This document shows, one piece after another, positions 9,085 through 10,630 of a stretch of DNA of 10,630 nucleotides. This stretch comes from Planctomycetota bacterium (GTDB lineage Bacteria > Planctomycetota > Phycisphaerae > Phycisphaerales > UBA1924). Every line of letters begins with the position of its first letter. Positions within the stretch are counted from its first letter, which is position 1. The stretch lies in the NCBI GenBank assembly GCA_023412695.1, contig JAEYNG010000455.1, positions 1 through 10,630 of the forward strand, written 5' to 3'. The notes below the pieces were generated by a model that was not told the DNA's origin, made no database searches, and saw only the letters and a list, made by a program, of their open reading frames with translations. The position numbers were made by a program, and so were the translations under genes.

Positions 9085-9100
9085 GGAACCAGCGGTTCCC
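9084..9100. repeat. Perfect 7-bp inverted repeat at the clpX promoter
   Basis: GGGAACC (9084-9090) and GGTTCCC (9094-9100) are perfect reverse complements around AGC. The repeat begins at the last base of the candidate -10 and would cover the transcription start, a typical repressor-operator position. As RNA it would form a hairpin with a 3-base loop at the very 5' end of the message. C-rich sequence follows, so it is not a terminator. Confidence 0.55.
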
Positions 9101-9212
9101 CTCCCCGCCGGCGAGTGCAGGGCACGGAGCCATCCGCCGATAGAAGGCACTGGCACACACATTCGCACCCATCCGCGGCGTGCCCGCGGCGTATTTCATG
9201 AGGCGTTCCCGT

Positions 9213-10589
<1,377 letters not shown>

Positions 10590-10630
10590 GAGGTGCCGCT
10601 GACCTTCGGGCCAAGTGGCCAGACTGAGAG

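Noticed and set aside
10601..10630. Terminator after clpX
   Set aside because: Only a 4-bp GGCC/GGCC stem with no T-run is visible before the window ends.

Overview
This is a high-GC bacterial chromosomal window made almost entirely of tightly packed protein genes. It is most consistent with Planctomycetota, possibly Phycisphaerae-like. That placement is an inference from high GC, weak or missing Shine-Dalgarno sequences at several starts, and a 278-residue protein resembling planctomycete-type conserved hypotheticals. No taxonomic marker was searched. I see no rRNA, tRNA, CRISPR array, insertion sequence or phage gene.

Left block, minus strand (about 4854 down to 1): dnaG (primase), rpoD (primary sigma factor) and rtcB (RNA ligase, cut by the window edge) lie head to tail. 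dnaG-rpoD is the core of the classical macromolecular-synthesis operon. Here rpsU is not in the usual upstream position, and rtcB follows rpoD after only 50 bp. A 128-bp gap between dnaG and rpoD holds a candidate promoter and a perfect 9-bp inverted repeat.

Middle block, plus strand (5252-7549): after a 397-bp divergent region come a small acylphosphatase and a HAD-family phosphatase, 33 bp apart. A probable terminator hairpin follows, then a membrane fatty-acid desaturase with the three histidine boxes.

Right block, plus strand (7622-10589): an uncharacterised protein is joined by a TGATG overlap to a single-pass membrane protein with a SHOCT-like motif. After an intergenic region with a candidate promoter and a perfect 7-bp inverted repeat comes clpX, the unfoldase subunit of ClpXP. 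This ClpX has an unusual glycine-rich stretch before its zinc finger, and clpP is not beside it.

Most of the window is housekeeping: replication priming, basal transcription, RNA repair, lipid unsaturation and protein quality control. The parts least explained by known biology are the coupled gene pair at 7622-8928, the two promoter-proximal palindromes upstream of rpoD and clpX, and the glycine-rich ClpX leader. I did not find a clearly new multi-gene system.
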